Assembly (NCBI RefSeq): GCF_000485595.1
Contig: NW_014577587.1
Span: 220,913 to 265,620, forward strand
Reading direction: 5' to 3'
Source: Priapulus caudatus
Lineage: Eukaryota; Priapulida; Priapulimorpha; Priapulimorphida; Priapulidae
DNA: 44,708 nt
A program made the position numbers and the translations under genes. Shown here piece after piece: positions 23,129 through 38,962 of this stretch (its first letter is position 1; each line of letters opens with the position of its first letter). The notes beneath the pieces are model-generated. The model was not told where the DNA came from. It did not search any database and worked only from the letters and a program-made list of their open reading frames with translations.

Positions 23129-25471
23129 GTGTACGCGAACCAGAAAAAGGTATAGTGAAGTAGCTCTCAATAAAGGGAAATCATGGGATACCGGACACGA
23201 GAGAAAGACAAAGTGCCTTAAATGATCTCACAGAGCAAAGGCAGTTGTAGTACCGAGTAGGATGCGACCAGGATAAATCATAAGCAGGGTTGTCAGACCG
23301 AAATTTGTGAAGCATTGCGCACAAGTTTGAGATTATTCACTGAACGTAGTACTGTTGGGAGCGGTAATTCCAATACAAATGCGTACGTTCTAATTCAATA
23401 ATACTTGATTTGCAGGGATATCTTGTACAAGTAATGTACCAATTTATTTATGTTAAAAATGATTTAACAATGAGTAAGTGAGTCTACGTAAAATTCGATC
23501 AAATTTTACTAGCTGTATGAAAATCCACAACTTCATCGTATTTTCTTTCTCTCAAGGATCGATGGGACAATCAGCGCTTGCACGGAGCGGAGCGAGGAGA
23601 TCCTAGACAGGCGGACTATGACTCCTCCTTAGAGTGTCGCACCCTTAATATTTACCTATAATGGACCACCTCTCTCCGACGAATATTATTACCTTCGACA
23701 TGTACATAAGACTCAACGGCTACGGTAAACCAAATAAGGTAACAGTGCCCGCTCCACAATATCATTATAGTCGTTTATGTGATTGCTGACGCATTTCGAA
23801 GGTGCACACTTGACTTGTTATATCTCTCAACTAATCTCATGTTCGCCGCTACTCGACATCTGAGTCTAAGCATCTTAGCATCCTTAAATGATAGAACAGA
23901 TTTAGCAGGGGCTGAGCCTGTTCAGCACATTGACGATGCAGGTTGGTCTTACGACTCATTTGCAGTGCAGGGACCAAATTTAATCGTGCCCTGTTCAGCG
24001 TTAATCTCGAGGGAAGATGATGCCAGAGTTGTTGTTTGCTCTGTATCAGCCGGCTGCTTTCCCAACGGGACATTGTCATCAGGACGGCAGGAGAGCCATT
24101 GGTTAAAGGAATGGCATCCTACTTGCCCGCTTCTGAGGTACGCAACAGTTTGGCGCTCCGCCGAAGGAGCACTGCACAGTGTCACTGTTGTGATTAGTTA
24201 GAACTGTTTATGCCCAGGGTTCGATATATGAAAATTTCACTGGTGCTGGTGTACAGTTTTTTCCAAGCGCGGGAAGTTTTAAGCATCTGTTGCTTCAGTA
24301 AATTTATATCATCTTAGAGAGCCAACACACACCACATCTATATTCTATCTATATATGATCATGCTGCAGTGTGACGATGCAGCGGATATTCAGAGAATAA
24401 AATTTAGCATGATATATGGATATATAGTTCCATAATATAATATAACATAAATAGATAACATGTATTCATTGCGGTGCTAATGCAGTACTGGGCTCAGTTG
24501 GTGCATCTTATACCCTAATTTATGTATGCGAACCGCGTCATTGGCTCATTTCCATAAGAGTTACTGAAATGTATCAAATCACCGTTACGATGATTAGCAT
24601 CTCAGTCATAATTACAGACCTAAGCCCGCCATGCGCATGCAACGGGGTCGCTAACACATAGTCTGTACCTGAGTTTCGGTCATAATTAACATTAGTCATG
24701 TACGCATTTCATATTCGATCTTTCCTGATGTAAATGTAGTAAATACATAGGTTTACGTGACAGCTTATCACACAGACACTGTAACAATGAGGAAGCAATG
24801 TAATCCAAAGGGCGTGATAATTTCGTTCCTTCCCACTAGCCAATTGAAAGGGGAAACGTGACCCGCTCAACCTCTACTCAGATAGAATTCAAAATCTATA
24901 TCATACTAAGAGTAGTGTTCGTGTACGTGCTGTCAACTTCATAACAGTTCAACTGCGTCCCGGCGCACCGGCGCACATAAGCAACTATAGTATACGCGCC
25001 CGGAGGCGCTGTCTACGAGTAGGGCTATGCTCCGGTCGTAACTGTAAAAAAAAAATAGAATCATTGTCAAATGTCTCCTTTGATACAAGAATAGTTTAAC
25101 TCAAACGACATACAATTGTGGGCTTCTTATTGAATGCCTTGAATAATTCACGCCTATCAGATAATTGTTTCATTTGATGTCAATCTGAGGCACTGGAAGC
25201 TAATGCCAACAGCTACGGCCTCACCTCTCACTCACGCACTGAGAGTTAACGCCATAACATTCGCAAATAAAACTGCTATAACTAACTGTAAGACTTCTGA
25301 AATGGTAGATCTGTGTTTGAGGTCTTCCCATTTCGCGCCCGCGAGGTCAAGATATTTCGATAGTTTATTCGAAATACTTTGTTGCGTATATAGGTGGGCG
25401 AAGACCTCGAATCAATGCTGATGAGGTGAGGCACCGGTTGCTGGGACAGACGCATGCCCACTTATGTCTAT
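23129..25471 (+). pseudogene. MVD: MVD copy C 3' part (exons 7-11, indel-broken)
   Basis: The equivalents of exons 7-11 lie at about 23129-23320, 23556-23738, 23941-24138, 24840-24911 and 25394-25471 in the expected order. Each is recognisable against copy B at the DNA level, but single- and few-base insertions and deletions occur every few tens of bases, in introns as well as exons. The TFDAGPNA active-site motif and the C-terminal GPDGMPTYV are both frameshifted. Because the damage is equal in exons and introns, starts abruptly within an intron and fades again after about 26100, raw low-quality sequence is more likely than true pseudogene decay. Read literally, it encodes no enzyme. Confidence 0.75.
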
Positions 25472-27047
25472 GATGTTTTATAACATTCGTTATCTAGCTG
25501 GGGTCAGATTAGATCAACTACCTGTAGGGGCAGAATGCACAGTTATTTAGTACGGTACGCCCACAATTATTGTATCATCATTGCTATGAGTTTTGTACAC
25601 GAAAATACATTCTAACTAATATTTGTTAAACCCAAACAACAACCCCCGACTAGTTTGACCAGCCATCATTGTGCTTCATCTGGCAGAATCTTTTTATATT
25701 GACGTTGTCGTATTGGTATTAAAACTTGTCTATATCATTGGTCTTCATTAAACGAAAGGTAATATGTGTGAGCAGAATGTGACTGTGCTTAATTGCATAT
25801 AGATGATTTCTTGAGCTCAGCTGATCGAAGGTCAGATGGCAGCCTTGTAGAATGGCATGAATGTCGTCCGTCGTGGTCCACAGTTTACGGGCACAAATCT
25901 TAACCGCTCCGACCGTACGGTCTGATATTCGGTGACGGCTCGGGGGGGATTCGGCGAAAAAGGACTCGCGATGTCGATTTTTGGGTCAAGGTCAGACATG
26001 TGTCGAATGGAGGGGAATATTTTCACACCCTTAACTTAAGGTTATGGAGGAAATATCGGAATGGCGCAGCAAATCGTCAACAACAACTCACGCTACCGGC
26101 TCGTAATATTCGAATGTATACGTGTGATGGGGGGGGCGGGAAAACCACATCACCAGTGCGAAATTGGAAGTCAAAGGGCAGTGGGGGAAAGGTCAGATAT
26201 CAGACATTTCTGAGGTACATGGTCTAACAAACCGAGTGCAAACTTTTTTGTTTCAGCGGTGACTCCCTAACCATTTTTAATCATTTTATTGAAAGGACCA
26301 TGAATGTACTTTCTCCGCTGACGTGCGAAGTTGTTAATATATCGAAGTCATTAAAGTTTCACAGCTGTATCTTTATTCTGCACTACCGTATAGCAAAGCC
26401 TATCATAGATTTTAGACGCATTAGTAGTATCCTAGATATATCTACTGAGCGCGAACACGGTGGCGGAGGGCGCACTTGATTCGGTTGCCCAGTGAGTTTA
26501 TCAGAAGAATACCCGGCTACAGTACACTCAGTTGAGCGCTGTCGCACTGTGGCACTTGTTATTGTTATTGATATTTAAATAGTTTATTATCATATAATCG
26601 TGATGAATCGAGAGAGTATAGGTTGAGCAGTGTAGTCCTGTGTGACCATATTGTGTGCCCGAAAAAGTTCTCAACAAGCCTAAAATATGCAACGCAGTTT
26701 GAACTTTTTTTTAAAGTCTTGTGAAGACAGTCACAGTATGGCCTATAGATAATATGTATGAAGAGAAGTGACCTATGAGAATGACTGGAATGCATAATTT
26801 CCTATCAGCAAAAACACTAGTTATTGCTGCATGTGTAATGTAGTAACAGCTTCCAGAGTACATGATTAGCTAAAGTGCCCATTTTGTAACAAATAAACTG
26901 AAATAATAATAGCTCGGCGTATCGTAGCAAAGCACTATAGCTGGTAATGGAATTTGTATTGCTTGTTGTCCAGGTTGTGAAAATCTTAACACTTTTGTTG
27001 TAGTACGACTTCCTCAATACATATCTAACTTGCAAAAGAACAATTGC
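25472..27047. repeat. MVD 3' flank, second copy
   Basis: It matches 15414-16925 with many indels at first and fewer after about 26100. It ends at the same CAAAAGAACAATT, followed here by the terminal inverted repeat of the next transposon. No gene is seen. Confidence 0.75.
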
Positions 27048-27190
27048 GACAACACCATAGTAACCCTAAATTAAGGTTCATCTGTGAAAAAATTTAAAAG
27101 AAGCTAATTTCAACTGATTTGGGTAGGTATGGGTATGGACAACTACCAAAAAAGGTAAGGAGGGATAGGGGTGGGGAATTTTTTTTATAG

Positions 27191-27203
27191 AGGTCAAAGG
27201 TCA
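27191..27203 (+). promoter_or_regulatory. DR1 nuclear-receptor motif in left TIR
   Basis: A perfect AGGTCAAAGGTCA, two AGGTCA half sites one base apart (the second begins after A), the ideal HNF4/RXR-type DR1. A second copy lies at 27352-27364. Binding is not shown. Confidence 0.5.
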
Positions 27204-27463
27204 CTTGACCTCTGCCTAAATCAATATAAAATTGTATTTCAGCAACAAAATATGGTATATAGATGATCTGGTGTCAAAATGCACAGGATTACGAAAGAAG
27301 ATGACATAGAATTTACTGACCTATGGAACCAATTCCTGACCTCCGAAAATGAGGTCAAAGGTCAAAAATAGACGTCTTATCACTAAAATATCATATCAAA
27401 TATCATATCATATTGGTAACAGTAACAGAATTATACCAAGATACAACAACAAATTAATAATAC

Positions 27464-29051
27464 TCAGTCTGTTTCCTCTTCATTGCTACCAATTTCTTCT
27501 TCTGCATCTATGCTATCGGTTCCATTGTCACAATGCCCACAGCACACTCCACATGCAGATACACACGACATGCGAGCTTTCATGCAGCTGCATCTCATTG
27601 TTTGACATTGCCTCTCCCCTTCCTTGCAGTTGCAACAAATTACTTTCAGAAGGTTGTCTGGCGCGATACCAAACAGATAGCATTTTTGGTCTGAGTTTTC
27701 TGTTGGAATCTAACTCCCATCCTCTTTCTTTGGGATCAAGAATAGAGGTGTCAAGATGCTTCCATACCACAACTTGAAGATGGACACGAAGGGAATGTTG
27801 AGCTGTTGCATCTTCCGTTGGTGGTAGGCGGTCAGGATCGATGTTGCCCTTTGCTGCTTGCTTCTTGAACTTCATGTAGCGAGACTTTTCTAGGGGAGTA
27901 TCCCCACAGCCATATGTGATCTGCATGGCTTTTAATCCAGCTGTTCGAATTATGGAGTCGGTTGAAGTGGGACTTGTGAATGCAGTAATGACACTGGCAG
28001 GAAATCTGCATTTGTAGAGAGCACATTTGGTATGTCCATGAATGCATGAAACAGTGTCGTTTCCAGACCAGCCATACTTGAAGAGGAACTCTTCTTTGTC
28101 TCCGATGTCTATGCTAGAGATGTCGTAAAGACCACCAAAATCTGCTTGTAAATACAAATTAGTACAGTGGATAGGCTATGATAGGCAAGCAGGCAATATC
28201 AAAATATCAGGGTCTGGGCGACAACACAACTGGGGAATTAACACTTGCGACCAAGTCCATTGCAGACTTAACAATCAGCGTGTCACCATCATCTTTTGCT
28301 TGGCGTACAGTGATATTGTGGCTTGCCATCTCTGCAGATATCATCGTGATTAAGGCTCCTTTGTTCTTCTCATTTGCCAGGAAAACCTCTCTGTCACATG
28401 ATATAGTCAATTCCGGTGTGATCCTCATGTCCGGAGAAACCTTCTTCCCAGCCATCCGCCGCATATGTTCATGGTCTTTCGTTGATGATTCCTCCCCGTA
28501 GCCATCAAACACTACAGTAGCATCCTTGAATTTGTTGTCAACATATCTGACATATGTATCAACTATAGTCTTGATGGTTTGCACCGCTGGACACTTTACC
28601 TGATGAAGTAGCCACCCTCATCAACAACATGCATCTTGCTGTTTATGTCCACGTCAAGTTTTGTAGCTGTTTCCTTGAGCATCTTGCCAAATTCATGCTT
28701 TTTGGGTTTTCTCATCATGCGATCCATTGTGAAGAGAGATGTTGGGACCGGGGTCAGCTCAAATTTGAATATGTGTTCGATCCCTTCATCTCTCTCTGCC
28801 ATGGAAATCAGTCTATTGAAAAGAAGGGTCTTTTCGATGTAGATCTTCTTGTCGCCTACCTTTACTTTCTTCTGAAGTTCAGCCAGATTTTTGCATTTCT
28901 TTGATGTCTTCATGCTCTTAACCGGTGACTCATTATCAAGATCCTTTTGCATTTCATGGCCTATCCTCACTGCATCGTCACAGTTGACAATTGACTTGTT
29001 GGTAGTTGTTACTCCAATAGACAGCGAAGTAATGGTGTTGGGGTCTTTTAC
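27464..29051 (-). pseudogene. Broken PIN-like nuclease / Cys-rich protein gene
   Basis: Protein order along the - strand: 29051-28600 (KDPNTITSLSIGVTTT; LFNRL; FKFELTPVPTSLF), 28590-28207 (DATVVFDGYGEESSTKDHEH; VRQAKDDGDTLIV; NSPVVL), 28157-27690 (FGGLYDISSIDIGD; ATAQHSLRVHLQVVVWKHL) and 27680-27464 (LLKVICCNCKEG; MRCSCMKAR; CGVCCGHC, then an acidic tail and TGA). The order and motifs match from memory a large family of invertebrate proteins of unknown function, with a PIN/FEN-like fold suggested by spaced acidic residues and a C-terminal TSO1/CXC-like cysteine cluster. Frame breaks near 28602, 28215 and 27685 and no clear first exon make it non-functional as read. It lies wholly within a transposon, so it is probably element-encoded. 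The function and fold are inference. Confidence 0.6.
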
Positions 29052-29283
29052 CTGAAATGAAAAATGAAATATTATTTTACATAGATGATAAGTAAATGTT
29101 CCACAAATAGTAACTGAAATGTGGAATGATTTCTGTGCTATCTATCAGTAAATGAAACAGATCTATACTAACTCTATGAGGGGTTATGAGTTGAAAACCA
29201 TGCAGAAATCAACTTGACGTGCTGGCTGTCTTTCTCCAGACGCTTTCTATGTCTCAGACGCTTTCTCGAATATCTATGTCTCA

Positions 29284-29420
29284 GAAGGGCGTTTGCAGGG
29301 CGTTCTCGAATGGTGCTAAAATTTCTAAGCCTCAGGAGGGCGTTTGCAGGGCGTAGCACTTATGGAGGGCGTTTGCAGGGCGCCCTTCTAACGCCCTGCA
29401 AACGCCCTTCAGAGAGAAGG
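29284..29420. repeat. Subterminal GGGCGTTTGCAGGGCG repeats
   Basis: Direct copies lie at about 29286-29301, 29338-29353 and 29376-29391. Inverted copies follow at once (ACGCCCTGCAAACGCCC) and can form a hairpin with the last direct copy. They sit just inside the right terminal repeat. Confidence 0.75.
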
Positions 29421-29637
29421 GCGCCCTGCAAAAATGTTAGGGATAGTCTAGGGTAAATGACCTTTGATCCCAAGAAAGGTAATTTCCCCCTCCCCCTCTG
29501 CTATTGGAATAAATAATAACCCCCATATCCACCACGTAAGTTGAAATTAGCCTCTTCTGTTTGTTTTTTGCTCATTTTTATATAATATGGTGATTTTCCT
29601 GTTATAAATATGACATTTTAGTGATAAAACAGTTTTT

Positions 29638-29650
29638 TGACCTTTGACCT
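29638..29650 (-). promoter_or_regulatory. DR1 nuclear-receptor motif in right TIR
   Basis: TGACCTTTGACCT is the mirror of the left-end motif. A second copy is at 29800-29812. All four sites are symmetric in the two inverted ends. Confidence 0.5.
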
Positions 29651-29957
29651 CATTTTCAGAGGTCAGGATTTGGTCCCAAGGGTCAATAATTATCTTATGT
29701 CATCTTCTTTTGTAATCCTGTGCATTTTGACACCAAGATCATCTATATACCATATTTTGTTGCTGAAATACAATTTTATATGATTTAGGCAGAGGTCAAT
29801 GACCTTTGACCTCTAATAAAATTTCCCCAACCCCTATCCTCCTTACTTTTTTTGGTAGTTGTCCATACCCATACCTACCCAAATCAGTTGAAATTAGCTT
29901 CTTTTAAATTTTTTCACAGATTGGCTAATATATGGCTTAATTTAGGGTTACTACCAG

Positions 29958-31270
29958 TGAAAGTGCATTTTCAACACAAATTAGTTTACAATTTTATGCA
30001 TACTACATTTATATACTACATCTAAACGTTTTATTCTGTGATCACGCTATTTTAAAGGGACTGTACTTACTGTATAACAAATCGTCTATACCCACACGTA
30101 TTTGTTACCAGATACCTAATTTAATTGTTATAATATTACACATCAACGCTACGAAATTTGAATGGCGCCATGACACCCGCGACTGTGCTGCCACCCCGAA
30201 AAAAGTTTCGTATTTGACAATTTATTTTGCACGTTACAGACCGAGGGCTAATCACAAAAGTGCAATTATATTTATACCTAAATGCTATTTAACCGAACGA
30301 TATTCATTTTAGGGCAAATTTATCCATATTATAACTGAACTATATGTTGTTTATAAGATATTACATGCTTTTACTTTTAAATGAATAAAATAAGAAACAC
30401 CCCTCGGTCTGTAGCCCTTGGCTGGAGTGGTTTTGCGCAACTTATCAGATCGTGCGCTTTGAGTGGCGCCACCGTCGTTGTAATCAAACTGTAGTCGTTA
30501 GTTTTAAAACATTTTTAATAATATATTCTCATGGTGATTGAACCATGAAACTTTTTATGTAGCGTAATTTTAACCTAAATTAACTGAAAATAACCCTAGA
30601 ACCTAGAGTAAACCATCCCTTTAAACTTGTTTTGTTACCATGTACCACTATGTAATTTATCATTTACTTTTAATTTTGCCCAAAAAAAATTAAACGAATC
30701 TTCTAATAGTAATTTATTAGTAAATTGTGATATAAAAAGTACTTGATTTTATTTCCAATAATAAAACACGATATAAAAACTATACATGTGTTTGTACAAA
30801 TAAATGTGATTAAATCTTAAAAATGCACTACTATCGAGTGAATAATGAATGCTATATGACTATGCTATGTATTCCTATACAACACTGTCGCAAAGACAGC
30901 ATGTGACTACAACACAAAACCAGAGACGTCTGTGCACTATAACAAGTTGGACTGAAATATAGAAGAAAATGTAGAGCCTACTCATAAATTTACATTCATA
31001 TATTTATATACATATATGTGACCCTCAATATAGTGATCTCAGAAAATTCCAACCCTAGGCATAGTGATTGAAGCTGCCAAAACATAAGCAATATAGCCAT
31101 TTTCGTTTCACTGATTTGAGGTATACTTATGTATATAAATACATTAAGAGAAATTGGATAATATCAAAACATACAGTATTATATAGAACACACGCATAGT
31201 TATACTTTCATTTAAAATATTGTTAAAAATTTATTCTATTTTAAAATTGAGTTTTCATATCTTTAATTCT
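29958..31270. other. Gene-free stretch with a candidate MITE
   Basis: I see no exon here. At about 30052-30625 the ends TTTTAAAGGGACTG and CATCCCTTTAAA are inverted, and inner segments also pair (CAGACCGAGGGCTA / CCTCGGTCTGTAGCCC), suggesting a MITE of about 575 bp. The rest is ordinary AT-rich DNA. Confidence 0.4.
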
Positions 31271-31273
31271 TGA

Positions 31274-31948
31274 ACTCAAGCCTGGCGCACATGGCCCACC
31301 TTGTGGGTTTTTTTTTTTCTGTATTATGGTTTTTTCTGTACAACTTTTTGGTTCTGTACGACTTTCTAAACACCTTTTTTCTGTACAACTTTTCCCGTTC
31401 CCAACTGGCGGGTGAAATCGGAGCATGTGCGGTCTCATTATCCTGCGATTTTTTCTGCTACTGATCAGAGCATATCAAGCTGGTTTGATATCTACCGATA
31501 TCTATTTATAAAAACCACACAGATAAAATTGGACCGTAGCGTGTGTGGGGTTCAAAGGAAAAATCTGGTTACAAGGGCCAATCAGCATCGAGCAAAAATC
31601 ACATGATCCACAAAATGGCAGCATTCATAGAAGCCGCGCATTTTTTTGGGACGACGAAAAGGAAGCATTACTTGTTGATATATGGTCGCAGCATAAATGT
31701 CTCTATGACACAACATCATCTGAATACAAAGACCGCAATAAGAGGTCACATGCGTTAAAAGCTATCACTCATGCTCTTAATAACAATGCCAATTCCAAAG
31801 TCACATGATCGATCTCGCAATGTTTATCCCGATGTTAATCGGTAACCAGCGCACACGGCGTAGCGTGTGCGGGATACACCAATTATTTCCTGTGTTAACA
31901 TCCGACGACTAAAACCGTAGCATATAGCTTGCGTGTGCACCAGGCTTA
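31274..31948 (+). mobile_element. MADF-domain element remnant
   Basis: On the + strand at 31636-31790 the frame reads FFWDDEKEALLVDIW, then CLYDTTSSEYKDRNKR and SHALKAITHAL. This is the first half of a MADF (Myb/SANT-like, DNA-binding) domain of the kind encoded by PIF/Harbinger-type transposons and some animal transcription factors. The frame ends at TGA 31806. AAGCCTGGCGCACA at 31274 and TGTGCACCAGGCTT at 31935-31948 are inverted and may be the element ends. No transposase is present, so this is at most a fragment. Confidence 0.5.
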
Positions 31949-31974
31949 AGAAACTATAAATGAAAACATTTCTA

Positions 31975-37596
<5,622 letters not shown>

Positions 37597-37680
37597 TGTG
37601 CTTGCACAAAGCTCCACCTGTCGAGCGCATTCAGAATTTCTGCATTCGGAAACATAATCATGGCACTATATCATAATATC

Positions 37681-37736
37681 AGGAGTAAGATAATATAGGA
37701 TTACCTATAGGATATTCCTATATTATCTTACTCCTG
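37681..37736. mobile_element. 56-bp palindrome, AGGAGTAAGATAATATAG arms
   Basis: AGGAGTAAGATAATATAGGA pairs with TCCTATATTATCTTACTCCT around a short loop. The flanks are ATAATATC on the left and ATAATATG on the right, an 8-bp duplication with one difference. It lies just upstream of PDCD6 exon 1. Confidence 0.75.
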
Positions 37737-37854
37737 ATAATATGGCATCTAGATCATGGGCTCACTCAGATCAGGGGTTCTTATACATGTGGTCCATATG
37801 GACCCCTTTGGGGTCCGTAGATTGGTTTCAGGGGGTCCGTGAACCGGAGGGGCA

Positions 37855-38335
37855 CTCACGCACGCACGTGTATGTCCACACGCACGCATGTATGCACGCT
37901 TGTGCACGTGCACACGCACGCGCGCACGCACGCACGTGTATGTGAACACGCACGCACGTGTACGTGCACACGCACGCACGTGTACGTCCACATGCACGCA
38001 CGCTTGTGCACGTGCACACGCACGCGCGCACGCACACACGTGTATGTGCACACGCACGCACGTGTACGTGCACACGCACGCACGTGTACGTCCACATGCA
38101 CGCACGCTTGTGCACGTGCACACGCACGCGCGCACGCACGCACGTGTATGTGCACACGCACGCACGTGTACGTGCACACGCACGCACGCTTTTGTACGTG
38201 CACACGCACGCACGTGTACGTGTACGTGTACACGCACGAACGCACGCACGTGTACGTACGTACGTGTACACGCACGAACGCACGCACGTGTACGTGTATA
38301 CGCACGAACGCACGCACGTGTACGTGCACACGTAC
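37855..38335. repeat. CACG-type minisatellite with 104-bp higher-order unit
   Basis: CACGCACG, CACGTGTA and GTGCACAC blocks repeat without a break. The marker CGCTTGTGCACGTGCACACG recurs at about 37897, 38001 and 38105, giving a 104-bp higher-order period, before the array loosens into GTGTACGTGTAC units. The sequence is almost strictly alternating purine-pyrimidine and so prone to Z-DNA. Long frames of His/Thr/Arg/Val open on both strands, but they are products of the repeat and not genes. Confidence 0.9.
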
Positions 38336-38477
38336 GCCATCATCGAGAGGTTATCTTATCTTACTAGACAACTGCATGGTTGTAGCCACGTGCTCTCGAC
38401 ACGTGGCACTTTGATTGACAACCAAATGCAAATGGTGATCGATGCAGTGGTGACGACAACTGTGTTACATGCATAAC

Positions 38478-38516
38478 AGGAGTAGATAATAGGGAATTCC
38501 CTATTATCTACTCCTG
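38478..38516. mobile_element. 39-bp palindrome with 9-bp TSD
   Basis: AGGAGTAGATAATAGGG pairs with CCCTATTATCTACTCCT around AATT. ATGCATAAC flanks it exactly on both sides (38469-38477, 38517-38525). It shares its arm sequence with 9313-9349. Confidence 0.85.
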
Positions 38517-38545
38517 ATGCATAACTATTTGACTACATAACAAGG

Positions 38546-38766
38546 GATTAATTTTCCCCCAGGCGTAGATGGACGGTCACGTGATGTGGCAGCACTAGTG
38601 TTAGGATTAGGGTTAGGGTTAGGGAAATTAGGCCATGTCTACTGTCTAGCACGGAAGTATGACTGTGGAATCTTTCTGTGGAAGATTTGGACTTTGAAGC
38701 GTACGAAGTGACTAGTGCTGTCACGTAACGGCACCGTCCATCTACGCCCGGGGGAAAGTGACACCC
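38546..38766. mobile_element. MITE with TTTTCCCCCAGGCGTAGATG ends
   Basis: TTTTCCCCCAGGCGTAGATG and CATCTACGCCCGGGGGAAAG are inverted, as are CACTAGTG-containing inner parts. An 11-bp direct repeat, ACATAACAAGG, lies at 38535-38545 and 38767-38777. A TTAGGG run is inside. Confidence 0.65.
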
Positions 38767-38845
38767 ACATAACAAGGCCAAATGAGTACACTTCCTTTGA
38801 AAACGATTTTCGCGTCGACGCGCGCACAGCTGGCGATAGGATATC

Positions 38846-38885
38846 AGGAGTGAATAATAACATAATCTATTATTATTGACTCCTG
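38846..38885. mobile_element. 40-bp palindrome, AGGAGTGAATAATA arms
   Basis: AGGAGTGAATAATA pairs imperfectly with TATTATTGACTCCT. It is a diverged member of the same family. ATAGG occurs on both sides but not directly adjacent, so no clean target duplication can be claimed. Confidence 0.6.
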
Positions 38886-38962
38886 ATACATAGGCCTAAA
38901 CATACATGCACACGGTGCGCAGCTGCATGTGCGTGTACGATCGTAACGAAATGTGAATTAGT

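Larger units (their letters stand above)
27055..29957. mobile_element. DNA transposon with ~350-bp terminal inverted repeats
   Basis: The left end (about 27058-27405, TAGTAACCCTAAATTAAG onward) and the right end (about 29610-29954, read inward as the reverse complement) match over about 350 bp with small indels. Shared blocks are GGGTAGGTATGGGTATGGAC, TATATAGATGATCT and AAAATGAGGTCAAAGGTCA. Each end contains two perfect AGGTCAAAGGTCA sequences. Between the ends lie a broken - strand gene (27464-29051) and a subterminal GGGCGTTTGCAGGGCG repeat cluster (29284-29420). I could not identify a target duplication. No standard transposase motif is visible, so the superfamily is unassigned. Its left end abuts the point where the MVD flank stops matching. 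Confidence 0.8.

Noticed and set aside
28178-28904. + strand ORFs of 70-107 codons
   Set aside because: They are antisense to the PIN-like pseudogene, whose - strand frames carry the recognisable motifs.
37749-38476. Long open frames (up to about 190 codons) rich in His, Thr, Arg, Val on both strands
   Set aside because: They are open in several frames on both strands because the CACG minisatellite has few stop-forming words; no non-repetitive coding sequence is present.
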